Source of the DNA: Pectobacterium polonicum | GTDB taxonomy: Bacteria; Pseudomonadota; Gammaproteobacteria; Enterobacterales; Enterobacteriaceae | NCBI RefSeq assembly: GCF_005497185.1 | Contig: NZ_RJTN01000002.1 | Span: 62,001-126,000, forward strand | Reading direction: 5' to 3' | DNA length: 64,000 nucleotides | In this document: positions 26,981 through 36,048 of the stretch, one piece after another | How the letters are laid out: the number at the start of each line of letters is the position of its first letter | Numbering within the stretch: the stretch's first letter is position 1 | Made by a program: the position numbers and the translations under genes | Notes under the pieces: model-generated | The model's database searches: none | Told to the model about the DNA's origin: nothing | What the model saw: only the letters and a program-made list of their open reading frames with translations

Positions 26981-27778
26981 TTAATCCAGTTCGTTATCAA
27001 GGTTGTTATTGCCTGATGAAACAGGCTGGCCTTGAACCTTGTTATATTTCGGGCTGAGCTGGATATACAGCACCGCCATCACAATACCGATTACGCCCAG
27101 CGCCACCAGGTTGAACTCAGTGAACGCGGCGGTAACGAAGCCGAGATAGAAGAATGGCATCAGGTAGCCTGCGCGCATCATGTTGATGACCATCGCATAA
27201 CCGACGACGACAATCATCCCACCGGCGATATTCAGGCCGTTGGTGACAACCTCTGGGATGGAGTTGAGCAGGGCGTGAACGGCGTCAGTACCGACGGAGA
27301 CCGCGACAATAACCGCAGGAATCGCAATACGCATGGCTTGAAGCAGTAGCGCGGACACGTGAATCCAACTGATGGCCGTCAGGTTACCTCGCTCTGCCGC
27401 GCTGTCTGCTGCATGCTGAAATGCGACCGTGATGGTACGAACAATGATGGTTAATACTTGCCCGGCGGCAGCGAGCGGAATCGCCAGGGCAATCCCGGCA
27501 CCAATTCCCTGACCGCCAGCAATAACCAGAATGGTTGAAATAATAGAAGCCAGTGCCGCATCGGGTGCGACTGCCGCACCGATGTTCATCCAGCCTAATG
27601 CGATCATCTCCAGCGTACCGCCAATAATGATCCCGGTTTTTAAATCACCTAATACTGCGCCAATTAGCGTACAAGCGACGAGTGGACGGTGGAACTGGAA
27701 TTCATCGAGAATCGAACCCATCCCCGAAACACATGCGACGAGAAATATCAGCACAATTTGAAGTGTGGTAATCTCCAT
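26981..27778 (-). CDS. manY: PTS mannose-specific EIIC (ManY)
   Basis: Membrane channel subunit IIC, 265 residues. It starts MEITTLQIVLIFLVA as in E. coli and carries the IIC motif FQFHRPLVACTLIGAVLGD. It sits 175 bp downstream of manX. That gap contains the repeated sequence TCGACATAA and may be a site for post-transcriptional control or mRNA processing. Confidence 0.95.
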   Translation of the reverse strand: MEITTLQIVLIFLVACVSGMGSILDEFQFHRPLVACTLIGAVLGDLKTGIIIGGTLEMIALGWMNIGAAVAPDAALASIISTILVIAGGQGIGAGIALAIPLAAAGQVLTIIVRTITVAFQHAADSAAERGNLTAISWIHVSALLLQAMRIAIPAVIVAVSVGTDAVHALLNSIPEVVTNGLNIAGGMIVVVGYAMVINMMRAGYLMPFFYLGFVTAAFTEFNLVALGVIGIVMAVLYIQLSPKYNKVQGQPVSSGNNNLDNELD

Positions 27779-27953
27779 CGTACTTCTCCTATAAAATGTG
27801 TCTGAGTAAAGTAAATCGCCATCCCCATTGATTTTCTATGTCGACATAAGCTTTTCAATATCGACATAAAGGCATATCTTGAAAATCATCAGGTCTATAA
27901 AGCTATTATTGATGGTGATGTTAGTGTTAATAATCTTCACATCGCGATAGGCA
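27779..27953 (-). other. manX-manY spacer with short repeats
   Basis: 175 bp, AT-rich, with two copies of TCGACATAA (about 27842 and 27862), the first within the palindrome TATGTCGACATA. No ORF or T-run terminator seen. Confidence 0.5.
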
Positions 27954-28916
27954 TCAACGCGGCATTTTGTTAATCAAATCCATCATTTTAATCCGGGAAT
28001 CGGTGGATACTTTCCGAACCTCCAGTTCAACACCGCGTTTGTCTAATTCACGGAATGCCGCAATATCTTTTTCATCAATAGAGACGGCATTATTTACCTG
28101 TGTTTTCCCCTGTTTGAATGCCATCCCACCAATATTGACTGAAGTGATCTTTACGCCATTCTCGATCAGCGTTAATACATCGGTTGGATTAGTGAATAGC
28201 AACATTACGCGATCGGCGGCATATTTCGGGTTGTCATAAACGCGAACGGCTTTTGCCACATCCACGACGTGTGCGGTAACGCCCGGTGGCGCAACCTGAG
28301 TCAGCAACGTTTTACGCACGTGATCGGCGGCGACTTCATCGCTGACAACAATAATGCGCGAAACATTGGTTTCTTTCGTCCAGCGGGTGGCGACCTGACC
28401 ATGAATCAGACGGTCATCGATACGTGCCAACCCGATATTCATATGTTCACCGGGCCCCGCCGGTGTGGGTACGGTGTTGGCTTTTGGAATAGGCGAGGCA
28501 GGAGCCGCTTTGGCTTTCTCCTGATGCTTTAACGCTTTTACACCGTCTCTGCCAGCTTCCAGAGCGATGGCAACCAGATCGGAAAAGGACGGGTTATCAT
28601 CTCTAGCCATAAAGGTTTCCGCTAACATGGGAATATTCACGCCGGCGATAACATCATGGTTTTCTTTGTCGGTGACGAGGCGGCTGGCGGCGTTGAACGG
28701 GCTGCCGCCCCAGGTATCAACGAGAAACAGCACGCCCTGCGATGTATCTAACTGCGTGAGTTTTTCCTGATATTTTTCTATCAATGTTTCGGCGTTTTCT
28801 CCAGGAACGAAATCAATCCAGGCGACATTACTTTGTTCACCAAGAATCATTTCTGCTGTTTTTAACAGCGGTCCCGCAGTGGCGCCGTGAGTGCATAACA
28901 GTATGGCAATACTCAC
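27954..28916 (-). CDS. manX: PTS mannose-specific EIIAB (ManX)
   Basis: Cytoplasmic two-domain phosphotransfer protein, 320 residues. The IIA domain has the phosphorylated His10 in LLCTHG. A Pro/Ala linker (about 134-157) leads to the IIB domain with His172 in RLIHGQ. The start is a GTG at 28916: AGGAGG lies six bases upstream, and V-S-I-A-I aligns with the E. coli N-terminus. The open frame extends further without support. First gene of manXYZ, divergent from yoaE. A partial CRP-like site (TGTGA near 29131) lies upstream. Confidence 0.94.
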   Translation of the reverse strand: MSIAILLCTHGATAGPLLKTAEMILGEQSNVAWIDFVPGENAETLIEKYQEKLTQLDTSQGVLFLVDTWGGSPFNAASRLVTDKENHDVIAGVNIPMLAETFMARDDNPSFSDLVAIALEAGRDGVKALKHQEKAKAAPASPIPKANTVPTPAGPGEHMNIGLARIDDRLIHGQVATRWTKETNVSRIIVVSDEVAADHVRKTLLTQVAPPGVTAHVVDVAKAVRVYDNPKYAADRVMLLFTNPTDVLTLIENGVKITSVNIGGMAFKQGKTQVNNAVSIDEKDIAAFRELDKRGVELEVRKVSTDSRIKMMDLINKMPR

Positions 28917-29306
28917 TTGATACCTCCTCACGTTCACGATCAAAAAGAGTCAATGTGTCAGGAAACCGGGATAACGCTTCGTCGTTCAACGTTAACCGTC
29001 GCGGTATTAGTATGGCTGCAAGAAAAAATTTTACCGTGGATTCATGACATTTCACTGTGTTCCTCCAGGTTGTCAGGCGAGAAATCGTGACTGACAGATT
29101 TATTTTAGTTATCGAAAAAATAAATAGTGTGATGATGCTCTAATGCTGACCAGTTAAGCAGAGGGACAAAACGGTGTGGAATCACAAAATTTGAGCGCGT
29201 TATCAATGCGAAGCCAGTCTAAGAAATTCTTTGTGAAAAATGGTAACAACCTGTTAGAGTAAACATCCCTTAAATTGCTTAGGAGCACCGGGCATCAGCC
29301 CTTCCC
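28917..29306. promoter_or_regulatory. Divergent manX / yoaE control region
   Basis: 390 bp without a credible gene. It holds TGTGATGATGCTCTAA (around 29131), a partial CRP match, and an imperfect A/T palindrome TTATTTTAGTTATCG near 29101 that could be an Mlc-type site. Both are weak calls. Confidence 0.4.
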
Positions 29307-29483
29307 ATGGACTGTCACCGACAAAACGTTCTCTGTTTTCCCGCTAATGCTGGCGGTTTTCTGTACTCAGCTGGTCACTCAGACCACATTCAGAATCTCT
29401 CTGATTCACACCAACTCTTTTTATTACCATTCAATGCGGCTCATGCATTGATGTCATCTGCTCGTTCATTTTCTGGAGTCTGA
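29307..29483 (+). CDS. Upstream ORF of 58 codons directly before yoaE (YoaL-like leader)
   Basis: ATG at 29307, TGA at 29481-29483, one base before the yoaE ATG at 29485. The yoaE ribosome binding site (TGGAG) lies inside this frame, so translation of the two would be coupled. The peptide (begins [10 protein letters not shown]) is not recognisable by family. E. coli is reported to have a small ORF, yoaL, in the same place; I infer positional equivalence only. The uORF itself has a poor binding site (AGGAG is 22 nt upstream). Confidence 0.5.
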   Translation: MDCHRQNVLCFPANAGGFLYSAGHSDHIQNLSDSHQLFLLPFNAAHALMSSARSFSGV

Positions 29484-29484
29484 C

Positions 29485-31041
29485 ATGGAATTTTTGCTAG
29501 ATCCTTCAATCTGGGCAGGCTTATTGACGCTGGTGGTACTTGAAATTGTTCTGGGTATCGACAATTTGGTGTTTATCGCCATTTTGGCGGACAAATTACC
29601 TCCCAAGCAGCGAGATAAAGCCCGCATTATCGGTTTAAGCCTGGCGCTGTTAATGCGTCTGGGCCTGTTGTCTTTGATTTCCTGGATGGTCACCCTGACG
29701 CGTCCACTGTTTAGCGTTGGCGATTTTAGCTTCTCAGGTCGAGATCTGATTCTGCTATTCGGCGGTATGTTCCTCTTGTTCAAAGCCACGATGGAGCTAC
29801 ATGAACGGCTAGAGAATAAAACGCACGACGGCAACGGTAATCGCGCGCATGCCAGCTTCTGGGCTGTGGTGGCGCAGATCGTCGTGCTGGACGCTGTGTT
29901 CTCGCTGGATGCCGTGATTACCGCAGTGGGGATGGTGGATCACCTGGGCGTCATGATGACGGCGGTGATCATTGCGATGGGCGTCATGCTGATTGCCTCT
30001 AAGCCACTGACCAACTTCGTCAACGAGCACCCAACGGTGGTTGTCCTGTGCCTCAGCTTCTTGCTGATGATTGGTCTGAGCCTCATGGCGGAAGGTTTTG
30101 GTTTCCACATACCGAAAGGCTACCTGTATGCCGCGATTGGTTTCTCTATCCTGATCGAGCTGTTTAACCAAATTGCCCGTCATAACTTTATGAAGCATCA
30201 GTCGCACCGCCCTTTGCGTGAACGTACCGCAGAGGCCATTCTGCGCCTGATGGGCTCACGGAAAAATACGGACGATGTGGATGCGGATGAACCGCAGAAG
30301 AAACTCACGACAGAGGAATTCGCCGAAGAAGAGCGCAATATGATCAGCGGTGTGCTGACGTTAGCCTCACGTTCGCTGCGTAGCGTAATGACGCCGCGTA
30401 CTGAAATTTCCTGGGTGGATAGCGCGAGTTCTGTCGAACAGATCCGTATGCAATTGCTCGATACGCCTCACAGCCTGTTCCCAATCTGTCGCGGTTCTCT
30501 GGATGAAATTATCGGCGTCGTCCGTGCCAAAGATCTGCTGGTGGCGCTGGAAACGCAAACCGATGTGGAAAGCTTTGCCGCGGCTAATCCGCCGATTGTC
30601 GTACCAGAAACGCTGGATGTGATTAATCTGCTGCCGGTTTTGCGTCGTGCGAAAGGTAGTCTGGTTATCATCGCCAACGAATTTGGCGTGGTGCAAGGGT
30701 TGGTCACGCCGCTGGACGTGCTGGAAGCCATCGCGGGTGAGTTCCCGGATGAAGACGAAACGCTGGATATCATCCCAGACGGTGAAGGTTGGTTAGTGAA
30801 AGGTGGGACAGATCTGCACGCTCTGCAACAGGTAGTGGATAGCAGCGATCTGGTTGATCCAAAGGAAGAGTATGCGTCGTTGGCAGGTATGCTGCTGGCG
30901 CACAGCGATGAATTCCCGAAAGTCGGCGAGATCATCGAGTTGCACCGCCTGCGCTTCCATATCATTGATGTTTCCGAATACCGTATTGAACTGGTGCGTG
31001 TAGAGCGGATCATCGATCGGGAAGAAGATGAAGACGCGTAA
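29485..31041 (+). CDS. yoaE: YoaE, TerC/CBS/CorC-domain membrane protein
   Basis: 518 residues, exactly the E. coli YoaE length. A TerC-like membrane domain (about 1-220, with [15 protein letters not shown] and [17 protein letters not shown]) precedes two CBS domains (about 300-420) and a CorC/HlyC C-terminal domain (about 430-510). TerC-family members are linked to metal export, but YoaE itself is uncharacterised. It is divergent from manX and convergent with sdaA, as in E. coli. Confidence 0.94.
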   Translation: MEFLLDPSIWAGLLTLVVLEIVLGIDNLVFIAILADKLPPKQRDKARIIGLSLALLMRLGLLSLISWMVTLTRPLFSVGDFSFSGRDLILLFGGMFLLFKATMELHERLENKTHDGNGNRAHASFWAVVAQIVVLDAVFSLDAVITAVGMVDHLGVMMTAVIIAMGVMLIASKPLTNFVNEHPTVVVLCLSFLLMIGLSLMAEGFGFHIPKGYLYAAIGFSILIELFNQIARHNFMKHQSHRPLRERTAEAILRLMGSRKNTDDVDADEPQKKLTTEEFAEEERNMISGVLTLASRSLRSVMTPRTEISWVDSASSVEQIRMQLLDTPHSLFPICRGSLDEIIGVVRAKDLLVALETQTDVESFAAANPPIVVPETLDVINLLPVLRRAKGSLVIIANEFGVVQGLVTPLDVLEAIAGEFPDEDETLDIIPDGEGWLVKGGTDLHALQQVVDSSDLVDPKEEYASLAGMLLAHSDEFPKVGEIIELHRLRFHIIDVSEYRIELVRVERIIDREEDEDA

Positions 31042-31066
31042 TTAGCGTTTTGTGAGTTGATTGCGA

Positions 31067-31096
31067 AAGCCCCGCCATGATGTAGCGGGGCTTTTT
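31067..31096 (+). terminator. Rho-independent terminator of yoaE
   Basis: Stem AAGCCCCGC/GCGGGGCTT with a 9-nt loop followed by TTTT. Confidence 0.9.
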
Positions 31097-31132
31097 TATG
31101 ATAGAAACAAGCCGATACGAGGTGAAAACGGA

Positions 31133-31166
31133 TTAATCACACTGCACTTTTAATCACACTGCACTT
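31133..31166. repeat. Perfect 17-bp tandem duplication at the sdaA 3' end
   Basis: TTAATCACACTGCACTT occurs twice back to back (31133-31149 and 31150-31166). The second copy encodes the last codons and stop of sdaA; the first is a non-coding copy directly downstream. Confidence 0.95.
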
Positions 31167-32514
31167 TGATCGCCAACCCGCCTCGTGACGTTTCGCGGTA
31201 TTTAGCGTTCATGTCTTTCCCCGTTTCGTACATGGTTTCAATCACCTTATCCAGCGAAACGCGTGGTTCACTGGTGCGTCGGGTGGCCATACGCGCGGCG
31301 TTAATCGCCTTAACGGAAGCAATCGCGTTACGTTCGATGCACGGAACCTGTACCTGACCTGCAACAGGATCGCAGGTTAAGCCTAAGTTGTGTTCCATAC
31401 CGATCTCGGCGGCGATGCAAACCTGTTCAGGACTCGCGCCCATCAGCTCTGCCAGTCCAGCCGCTGCCATAGAGCAGGCCACGCCGACTTCGCCTTGACA
31501 ACCCACTTCGGCACCGGAGATAGAGGCGTTCATTTTGTACAAAATGCCGACCGCACCCGCTGCGAGGAAATAGCGAATATAAATGGTCGGGCTAACCGGT
31601 TCGATGAAATGGTCATAATAGGCAAGGACAGCAGGAACGATACCGCATGCGCCGTTTGTTGGTGCGGTAACCACTCTGCCACCTGCGGCGTTTTCTTCGT
31701 TCACTGCTAGCGCGAACATATTAACCCAGTCGACGACGTTCATCGGATCGTTGGACAACTTATCGGAAGACACCAGCATACGACGCAGCGCAGAGGCACG
31801 ACGTGGTACGCGCAGTGGCCCAGGCAAAACGCCTTCGGTGTTGATGCCGCGATCGATACAGGCACGCATGGTTTGCCAAATATCGGCAAAGTACGCCTCA
31901 ATATCCTGGCGGCTGTGCAACGCCAGCTCGTTACGCATTACCATACCGGAAAGCGATAGGCCGCTCTGTTTACAGTGTTCCAACATCTCTTTGGCAGAAT
32001 GGAAGGTATAAGGAACGGAGATGTCGGTGGTGGCGTCTTTACCAAAATTCTCTGCATCGACGATGAAACCGCCACCGATGGAGTAATACGTTTTGCTATA
32101 AATTTCTTTATTGCTGGCAAAGGCGGTGATCGTCATGCCATTTTCGTGCAGTGGCAAATTCTCGCTGCGAAAAACCATGCCGCCTTCACGGGGGAAATCC
32201 GCCTCGTGCTGCCCGTTAGCCAGCAGCAGACGTTCGCGTTGCTCAACATCGCGGATAAAGCCGGGGATGGCATCAATATCAACGGTGTCTGGCATGTTGC
32301 CCGCCAGACCCATGATGATAGCGATATCTGTATGGTGGCCTTTACCCGTCAGCGACAGCGATCCATAAACGTCAACGGCAATGCGTGTGGTCGCGGTCAG
32401 TAAATTTTGGTTGATCAATTCATCGACAAATTGCTTACCGGCTTTCATAGGTCCAACCGTATGAGAGCTAGAGGGGCCAATACCGATCTTAAACATGTCG
32501 AAAACACTTATCAC
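31150..32514 (-). CDS. sdaA: L-serine deaminase I (SdaA)
   Basis: Iron-sulfur L-serine ammonia-lyase producing pyruvate, 454 residues as in E. coli. The N-terminal motif GPSSSHTVGPM and cysteine-bearing motifs for the 4Fe-4S cluster (NGACGIVPAV, GCQGEVGVACSMA, LTCDPVAGQVQVPCIERN) are present. Its C-terminus and stop codon lie within the second copy of a 17-bp tandem duplication, so the protein itself is unchanged. Confidence 0.96.
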   Translation of the reverse strand: MISVFDMFKIGIGPSSSHTVGPMKAGKQFVDELINQNLLTATTRIAVDVYGSLSLTGKGHHTDIAIIMGLAGNMPDTVDIDAIPGFIRDVEQRERLLLANGQHEADFPREGGMVFRSENLPLHENGMTITAFASNKEIYSKTYYSIGGGFIVDAENFGKDATTDISVPYTFHSAKEMLEHCKQSGLSLSGMVMRNELALHSRQDIEAYFADIWQTMRACIDRGINTEGVLPGPLRVPRRASALRRMLVSSDKLSNDPMNVVDWVNMFALAVNEENAAGGRVVTAPTNGACGIVPAVLAYYDHFIEPVSPTIYIRYFLAAGAVGILYKMNASISGAEVGCQGEVGVACSMAAAGLAELMGASPEQVCIAAEIGMEHNLGLTCDPVAGQVQVPCIERNAIASVKAINAARMATRRTSEPRVSLDKVIETMYETGKDMNAKYRETSRGGLAIKVQCD

Positions 32515-32828
32515 ACCACACTCCTCGAAGACTTAGGGCCGTATCCGCAATTCTCTGATCGTCTGCTTTCGCTTCTGGCGAGACATGACCTAAATTGTTG
32601 TGGATATATACCCAAAGATTAGAATAAAACTCGTCAAATCGCGCTATTGTAGTGTGGAATATGTTGTGTGGCTTTCTTTTTCGCATGAAATAAACTTATG
32701 CCAACACATAATTTAACTTATCTTAAATGTGAGCTAAGTCATTGTAAAATCTATGTCTGAATGGTTTTTGTCCGGCGAAGCCGTTTTTAAAGTAGGGATA
32801 ATTAGTGGGGGAAAAGAAGTGTTGCGCT
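32515..32828. other. nudL-sdaA intergenic region
   Basis: About 310 bp, AT-rich. Contains a short ERIC-end relic (TATACCCAAAGATTA near 32606). The sdaA promoter must lie here; I see no distinct operator. Confidence 0.4.
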
Positions 32829-32847
32829 AAAAGCCGCCGTGGCGGCC
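32829..32847 (-). terminator. Terminator after nudL
   Basis: Stem GCCGCC/GGCGGC with a 2-nt loop on paper (in practice a slightly shorter stem), and TTTT on the minus strand; 7 bp past the nudL stop. Confidence 0.65.
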
Positions 32848-32853
32848 TTGGAC

Positions 32854-33447
32854 TTAGGGTCTGTCGGAAATCTGTAACGCAAGCTGGTGGATGATGGCGG
32901 CGGTCAATCCCCAGACAAACTGCTGCTGATACCAGGAGAGATAAACCCGATGCCGTTGCTGCTTACGCTCAATATCCAACGGGTAATAGCGCGTTAGCGC
33001 GAAAGCCTCGTCCAGCGGCATTTCAAACAGCTCGGCGACTTCATCTTCATTCGGGTAAAAGCGAGTTTGCGCGGTGATCAACCCAACGACAGGCGTGACC
33101 TGAAAGCCACTGACGCTGTCCAACGGCGGTAAGACACCCAACACCCGAACATTCTCCGGTGGGATTGCCACTTCTTCCTGCGCTTCACGCAGTGCGGTTG
33201 CGATGATCGAACGATCCGTTTCATCTGCCGCGCCGCCGGGGAACGCCACTTGCCCGGCATGCTTACGCAGGTCGGTAGACCGCCGGGTCAAGAGCAGTGT
33301 GGGTGTCGGGTGACAGATAATCGGCACCAGAACCGCTGCCTGACGTTGTTGATGCACTGGCCGTAGCGGTGGAGGAAGCTGTAACTGAAAGCGCGTAATA
33401 AAGTCATTCAGCGCAAATGCCGCTGGCGGCAAGGCGATCTCACTCAT
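32854..33447 (-). CDS. nudL: Nudix CoA pyrophosphatase NudL
   Basis: 197-residue Nudix hydrolase, expected to cleave coenzyme A and acyl-CoAs to 3',5'-ADP and 4'-phosphopantetheine. The CoA-pyrophosphatase signature ([15 protein letters not shown] and VAFPGG, about 51-72) precedes the Nudix box GGAADETD...REAQEEV. It overlaps the end of pabB by 4 bp (ATGA), so it is translationally coupled to it, as in E. coli. Confidence 0.93.
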   Translation of the reverse strand: MSEIALPPAAFALNDFITRFQLQLPPPLRPVHQQRQAAVLVPIICHPTPTLLLTRRSTDLRKHAGQVAFPGGAADETDRSIIATALREAQEEVAIPPENVRVLGVLPPLDSVSGFQVTPVVGLITAQTRFYPNEDEVAELFEMPLDEAFALTRYYPLDIERKQQRHRVYLSWYQQQFVWGLTAAIIHQLALQISDRP

Positions 33448-34874
33448 TTATTTAGTCCCTGAATTATCTGGGAATCCTCCAGCAGGGGAAGAATACGGCC
33501 CACTTTATCAAACGTTTCCTGATATTCCGCCTGTTCCTGACTGTCGGCAACAATACCGCCGCCCGCCCAGCAGTAGATTCTGCCGCATTCTGTCAATAAC
33601 GTCCTGATGGTGATGTTGGTATCCATGGTTCCGCACTGGCTAATGTAACCGACACTGCCGCAGTAGGCATTACGCCGCTGTGGTTCCAGCTCTTCAATAA
33701 TCTGCATGGCGCGGATTTTTGGTGCGCCGGTGATCGACCCGCCGGGGAAACAGGCGCGTAGCAACGTGGTGGCGGGGCAACCTTCTGGTAGCCGCGCTTC
33801 AATCGTGCTGACCAGATGGTGTACTGCGGGAAAAGGCTCGACGACGAACAGCTCAGGTACGCGAACGCTGCCCGGAACCGCCACGCGACCGATATCATTA
33901 CGCAGGAGGTCGACAATCATCAGGTTTTCAGCGCGATCTTTCTCTGAATTGGCAAGCCGCGCGGCCTGCTGTTTATCCGCGTCTGAATCTGTGAGACGCG
34001 GTAATGTGCCTTTAATCGGACGCGTTTGAATATGGTTGTTTTCAAGCCAGAGAAAGCGTTCCGGCGACACGCTGATCACGGTATTCTCCGGCAAGCGCAG
34101 AAAGGCAGAGAAGGGGGCTTTATTTCCTGCGGATAGCTGTAAAAACGCCTGCCATTCATCGCCCTCGTAAGCTGTAGAAAAACGCTGTGCCAGATTGACC
34201 TGATAACAATCTCCCGCCAGAAGATAGTCCTGTATTTTGCGGAATTTCTCTCCGTACGCGCTGCGTGACATATTCGACTGCCAGGCGTCGGTGAGTTTGA
34301 AATCGGTTTTCGAGGCGTTAACGGGCGGGTTTGCGAGCCAGTCGAGCCGTGCCTGAAGGGAATGATGTACGATCAGCGTTAACGTTTTCCGATGATGGTC
34401 GGCAACCAGCGCCCAGTCATATAGACCCACAGCCATATCTGGCAAATCGATGTCCTGTTCGGCATGTACGGGCAGCGTTTCAATCTGACGTCCCAAATCA
34501 TAGCCGAACAGACCTAACGCGCCGCCCTGAAAGGGAAAATCAGGATGTGATTCTATGGGTAACGACAGCGTATCAAGCTGTTGTTGCAGCAGAATAAACG
34601 GATCGCCTTCGAGGGTTTTCGTTACGGTGTCACTTGTGATTTCTGTCCTGTTTCCGCGCGTACACAGCGTGATGCGCGGGTCAGCGACCATGATGTCAAA
34701 GCGATTGTGCGGATGATCGGCAAACCCAGAATGCAGTAGCATCGCCCACGGCTGTTGGGAAAAGGGGGCAAAACGATCGAGTAGCACAGTCGGGTAATAT
34801 GGCAGCGCGTGATAGAGAACGGCGGAGCCCGAATCGCTGGTATTGATCTCGTGAATCGTGTTGGCGGCAATCAT
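33444..34874 (-). CDS. pabB: Aminodeoxychorismate synthase component I (PabB)
   Basis: Chorismate-binding enzyme that, with PabA, makes 4-amino-4-deoxychorismate for folate. 476 residues versus 453 in E. coli, the surplus being at the N- and C-termini. The catalytic PIKGT motif is present ([10 protein letters not shown]), as are [17 protein letters not shown] and [14 protein letters not shown]. It is divergent from yoaH and overlaps nudL. A shorter start is possible because the first residues are not conserved. Confidence 0.94.
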   Translation of the reverse strand: MIAANTIHEINTSDSGSAVLYHALPYYPTVLLDRFAPFSQQPWAMLLHSGFADHPHNRFDIMVADPRITLCTRGNRTEITSDTVTKTLEGDPFILLQQQLDTLSLPIESHPDFPFQGGALGLFGYDLGRQIETLPVHAEQDIDLPDMAVGLYDWALVADHHRKTLTLIVHHSLQARLDWLANPPVNASKTDFKLTDAWQSNMSRSAYGEKFRKIQDYLLAGDCYQVNLAQRFSTAYEGDEWQAFLQLSAGNKAPFSAFLRLPENTVISVSPERFLWLENNHIQTRPIKGTLPRLTDSDADKQQAARLANSEKDRAENLMIVDLLRNDIGRVAVPGSVRVPELFVVEPFPAVHHLVSTIEARLPEGCPATTLLRACFPGGSITGAPKIRAMQIIEELEPQRRNAYCGSVGYISQCGTMDTNITIRTLLTECGRIYCWAGGGIVADSQEQAEYQETFDKVGRILPLLEDSQIIQGLNK

Positions 34875-35004
34875 GTTTTCGTGTGGTATCTATAGAGTGT
34901 CGTGTCGATTTTACTGCCTACAGCGTACCATAAAGCAGAAATACTGGTGTATCTCAAAGCGGGCGTGCGATGATACGCGGGAATTTATCAACCAGGAAAT
35001 GATC

Positions 35005-35244
35005 ATGATTGCAGGTATGCCCGCGCTGACACATAAACAGCAGCAAGATGCGGTAGAGCGCATTCAGGAACTGATGTCTGAGGGCATGAGCAGCGGCCAG
35101 GCGATCGCGCTCGTCGCGGCGGAAATCCGCGAAAATCATACGGGCGGCAACGTTGCGGTCATGTTTGACGAAGATGATGACGCGGTTAATGACAGTGACG
35201 AAGAACATCATTTTGACGATGGGGAAGAAGAGGAAGAGCAGTAA
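35005..35244 (+). CDS. yoaH: YoaH, UPF0181 small protein with acidic tail
   Basis: 79 residues. The first 50 ([33 protein letters not shown]) match E. coli YoaH, which is 59 residues. The C-terminus is a longer, strongly acidic tail ending EEEEEQ. The start at 35005 has AGGA at 7-nt spacing; ATG 34999 is too close to it and the open frame further upstream overlaps pabB. Function unknown. Confidence 0.9.
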   Translation: MIAGMPALTHKQQQDAVERIQELMSEGMSSGQAIALVAAEIRENHTGGNVAVMFDEDDDAVNDSDEEHHFDDGEEEEEQ

Positions 35245-35256
35245 CCGCGCCTCCTC

Positions 35257-35500
35257 TATACTCGTCATACTTCAAATTGCATGTGCGTTGGCTGCGCTAC
35301 TCGACACACTCGTGTGTATCTCACTCGATAGGGCCGCTGCAAGCGGCGTTCAAACCGGCCTCTGGCAGATTTGTCAGTCACCCGAATCATTTGCCTGAGT
35401 AAGCTCATCGGGATGAGGGAGAGACATCCTGTCTCTCACCGTCGGCTGGTCAAATTCGTTCCCGCAAAGTTGTCCTGAAATTCGAATGATTTAGGGTATA
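35257..35500. repeat. ERIC-type repeat between yoaH and yoaB
   Basis: Begins TATACTCGTCATACTTCAAA, has the core variant CATTTGCCTGAGTAAGCTC and ends ATGATTTAGGGTATA. About 244 bp with internal insert blocks similar to copy 1. Confidence 0.85.
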
Positions 35501-35517
35501 GGAGTAGTGGTGGCGGT

Positions 35518-35862
35518 TTATACCGCCGCAATCGCTTTGATTTCGACTTTGAATTTCGGGTGCATCAACTTTGCCTGCACGGTGCAGCGTACCGGCGCGC
35601 TGCCAGCCACGACCCAGGCATCCCACGCCGCGTTCATCGCGGCGAAATCATCGGCGTCGGCGAGAAAAATCGTTACATCCAGCAGCTTGCTTTTATCCGT
35701 TCCCGCGTGTGCCAGGATCGCATCCAACGCGCCCAGCGCGTTTTCCGTCTGTGACTGAGCGTCGTCATCCAGATTCTCTGGCACGCTGGTGTAATAGAGC
35801 GTGTTGTTATAGATAACGGCGTCTGACCAGCGTGCTTCAGGATTAATTCGTGTGATCGCCAT
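35518..35862 (-). CDS. yoaB: YoaB, RidA/YjgF family protein
   Basis: 114 residues, same length as E. coli YoaB. The Rid signature PVRCTVQAKLMHPKFKVEI includes the conserved Arg. RidA-type members hydrolyse reactive enamines/imines; subgroup activity is not established for YoaB. It is divergent from yoaA across 186 bp. Confidence 0.93.
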   Translation of the reverse strand: MAITRINPEARWSDAVIYNNTLYYTSVPENLDDDAQSQTENALGALDAILAHAGTDKSKLLDVTIFLADADDFAAMNAAWDAWVVAGSAPVRCTVQAKLMHPKFKVEIKAIAAV

Positions 35863-36048
35863 GGGTGAAGTTTCTCCTAACGTAATAAAAGCGAATCGCC
35901 AAGCCTAACACAGCGGGCGTCGGCCCGCTTTCCTGATTTAAGGTGGTAGCGCCGAGCGACTCTTGGCATAATCAGCGCGATATTTTTGCCGCGACCAGAA
36001 ACGGTTAGAGGCGACAGAGAACGTATTCCTTTGAGAAAGAGAGCTGGC

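Noticed and set aside
29270-29484. Second yybP-ykoY-type riboswitch in the yoaE leader
   Set aside because: YoaE is a TerC-like protein, so I looked, but the GGGGAGTA and GGCGAGACC blocks are absent.
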